Origin: DASQPR01 sp963831705
GTDB lineage: Bacteria > Actinomycetota > Actinomycetes > Mycobacteriales > Micromonosporaceae
Length of the DNA stretch: 64,000 nt
Direction: 5' to 3'
Assembly (NCBI GenBank): GCA_963831705.1
Contig: CAWHRE010000010.1
Coordinates: forward strand, 930,001 to 994,000
Positions 62,869 through 64,000 of this stretch are shown here, in pieces. Made by a program: the position numbers and the translations under genes. The notes below the pieces were generated by a model that was not told the origin of the DNA, searched no databases, and saw only the letters and a list, made by a program, of their open reading frames with translations. How positions within the stretch are numbered: the stretch's first letter is position 1; each line of letters starts with the position of its first letter.

Positions 62869-62919
62869 CTGTACTCCGGTCGGCGCGCCCACTGCCGCGC
62901 CGCTGACGGAGCGCCCGCG

Positions 62920-63834
62920 TTAGCCGACTAGGCCGAGGCGGAATCCGGAAGCTACCGCGTGGGCGCGGTCTCGGGCTCCGAGCTTGCGGAAAAGCCGTCG
63001 TGCGTGGGTCTTGACGGTGTCCTCTGAGACGTACAGTTCGCGGCCGATCTCGGCGTTGCTCTTGCCGTCCGACATACCGCGCAACACCTGAAGTTCGCGC
63101 TCGGTCAAGGCCGGCGTACGGAGTCCGGTCGGTCGTGGGAAGTCCATCCGCTGCTGCGGTACGAGCGCCGCCGGCGGCCCACCGCGCAGGTCGGCATCCG
63201 CGGCGGCCCGCATCACCGGGTGCTCGATCGGTTCCGGACCGGCCGGGCGCGTTGACGCGAAGCCCGGGCCGCCATTGCGGGTGTCGAGCGCCGACGTACG
63301 CTCGGCGGCACCGTTGATCTTGCCGACCGTGAGCGATCGGGCGGATGCCCGCTGGATCTCGGCGGCGATCGCCACGTCGGCGGAGGCACGCCGGCTCCCG
63401 TTCGCTCGCGTGCCGACCGCATCGGCTGAAGCGACCGCGCCGACGACCGCGCCGACCTCCACCGAATCGGTCAGACCGAGCAGCAGGACGGTCTTCGTGA
63501 CAGCGGTGACGAGATCGGTGTCGCCACCACGGATGACGCCTCTGGCGCCCGCGGCGATCAGAGCGCTCGCCACCGACGGCTCGGGCAGCCCATACATCAC
63601 AAGGGTGGAGCGAGGCGAATATGCCATCGCCCGGCGCACAAAGCCGACCGGGTCCGGACGCGTGAGCGGTCCGTCCACGAAGACGAGATCGGCACCCCGC
63701 TCCGCGAGCCGGGCGATCGCTTCGACCGCTGTAGTCGCGGTTCGCACCGACGCACTCACTCCCAGGCGGTCAGCACAGACCGCAATGGCACGAGCTGCAT
63801 CAGGCGTCCGTACGCACGCGAGGACCGTCAGCAC
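62920..63834 (-). CDS. bldM: BldM-like LuxR regulator with degenerate receiver
   Basis: The protein has 304 residues. The N-terminal 130 residues have the receiver fold, but the acidic pair at the first strand is missing (VLACVRTPDAARA) and the Lys region reads RGVIRGGDTD, so normal phosphorylation is unlikely. A variable linker of about 100 residues follows. The HTH is LTERELQVLRGMSDGKSNAE and LYVSEDTVKTHARRLFRKLG, ending AVASGFRLGLVG, very close to BldM. The gene next to DUF5319-guaB is bldM in Streptomyces (from memory), which supports orthology. BldM controls development. AAGGAGGA precedes the GTG at 63834. Confidence 0.75.
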   Translation of the reverse strand: MLTVLACVRTPDAARAIAVCADRLGVSASVRTATTAVEAIARLAERGADLVFVDGPLTRPDPVGFVRRAMAYSPRSTLVMYGLPEPSVASALIAAGARGVIRGGDTDLVTAVTKTVLLLGLTDSVEVGAVVGAVASADAVGTRANGSRRASADVAIAAEIQRASARSLTVGKINGAAERTSALDTRNGGPGFASTRPAGPEPIEHPVMRAAADADLRGGPPAALVPQQRMDFPRPTGLRTPALTERELQVLRGMSDGKSNAEIGRELYVSEDTVKTHARRLFRKLGARDRAHAVASGFRLGLVG

Positions 63835-64000
63835 CGCTCCTCCTTCGCCTCGGCGACCCGCCAGCGGAGGGCTGGCGAGTGTTCCTAGGCGAGCAGACCA
63901 CGAAAGTGGCCCTTCCAGGAGCACTTTCTGGGGATGTGGCGTTAAAAAACGCACACCGCGTGCGAGTCATTGCGCTCGACATGAAGCTGCATAGACGCCG
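63835..64000. promoter_or_regulatory. Upstream region of the BldM-like gene
   Basis: No credible gene was seen before the window ends. An inverted repeat GAAAGTG (around 63901) with CACTTTC (around 63923) and a run of six A inside GTTAAAAAACGC near 63945 are the only notable features. The repeat could be an operator. Confidence 0.3.

Overview
The window is high-GC DNA from an actinomycete-type actinobacterium. The evidence is GTG starts, many apparently leaderless genes, PspC/LiaF-type envelope-stress genes, and two gene neighbourhoods that I recall from established genomes. The block purH-purN-DUF6350 gene-sucD-sucC-M23 protein-pcrA-chorismate mutase matches the Mycobacterium tuberculosis order around Rv0948c-Rv0957. 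The block bldM-like regulator-DUF5319 gene-guaB-guaB3 matches Streptomyces. I cannot name a genus. No rRNA, tRNA, CRISPR array, prophage, transposase gene or origin was seen.

Layout. 0-5 kb: mfd and an ABC-2/YhgE-like membrane protein. 5-11.6 kb: double-GNAT acetyltransferase, a broken LD-carboxypeptidase, ppc (frameshifted), DUF2630 and a beta-propeller-like lipoprotein. 11.6-15.1 kb: a four-gene ABC-2 export operon (two ATPases, two permeases). 15.1-19.8 kb: a Sat-like/CysC fusion, two truncated genes lying head to head (GH26-like and GT2-like), an alpha/beta hydrolase and an S51-like/CysRS-tail fusion. 20-25.3 kb: icd, two YcxB-like genes, a membrane protein, mdh and folD. 25.4-31 kb: a complete five-gene oligopeptide ABC transporter. 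31-43.5 kb: purH/purN, a PPGY-repeat DUF4190 protein, DUF6350, sucD/sucC, a B12-binding mutase subunit, a degenerate M23 protein, pcrA, two small membrane proteins and an attenuator-controlled chorismate mutase. 43.5-51.6 kb: a PIG-L deacetylase, a PspC-histidine kinase/LuxR regulator pair divergent from a PspC-LiaF-like gene, psd, a K+ channel-like protein and pssA. 51.6-64 kb: two double-Nudix proteins, a small PspC protein, a P450, guaA, DUF72, a STAND-tail-like helical protein, a transglutaminase-like protein, guaB3, guaB, DUF5319 and a BldM-like regulator.

Two signals stand out. First, upstream of the chorismate mutase gene there is a strong promoter, a 22-codon reading frame containing Phe-Tyr-Gly-Tyr, a classical terminator with six T, and a competing antiterminator stem. 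This is a textbook transcription attenuator with an apparently leaderless leader peptide. Second, eight intergenic palindromes whose ends read GTTGATC or a close variant all sit at gene 3' ends. Four share the outer arm GTTGATCCTGGAGTT, and two more form a second sequence family.

Several housekeeping genes (ppc, an ABC ATPase gene, cysC, oppF-like, sucC, sucD and the mutase) carry single-base frameshifts, densest at 35.9-38.4 kb. I read these mainly as sequencing or assembly indels. The LD-carboxypeptidase, GH26-like and GT2-like genes carry real-looking deletions.
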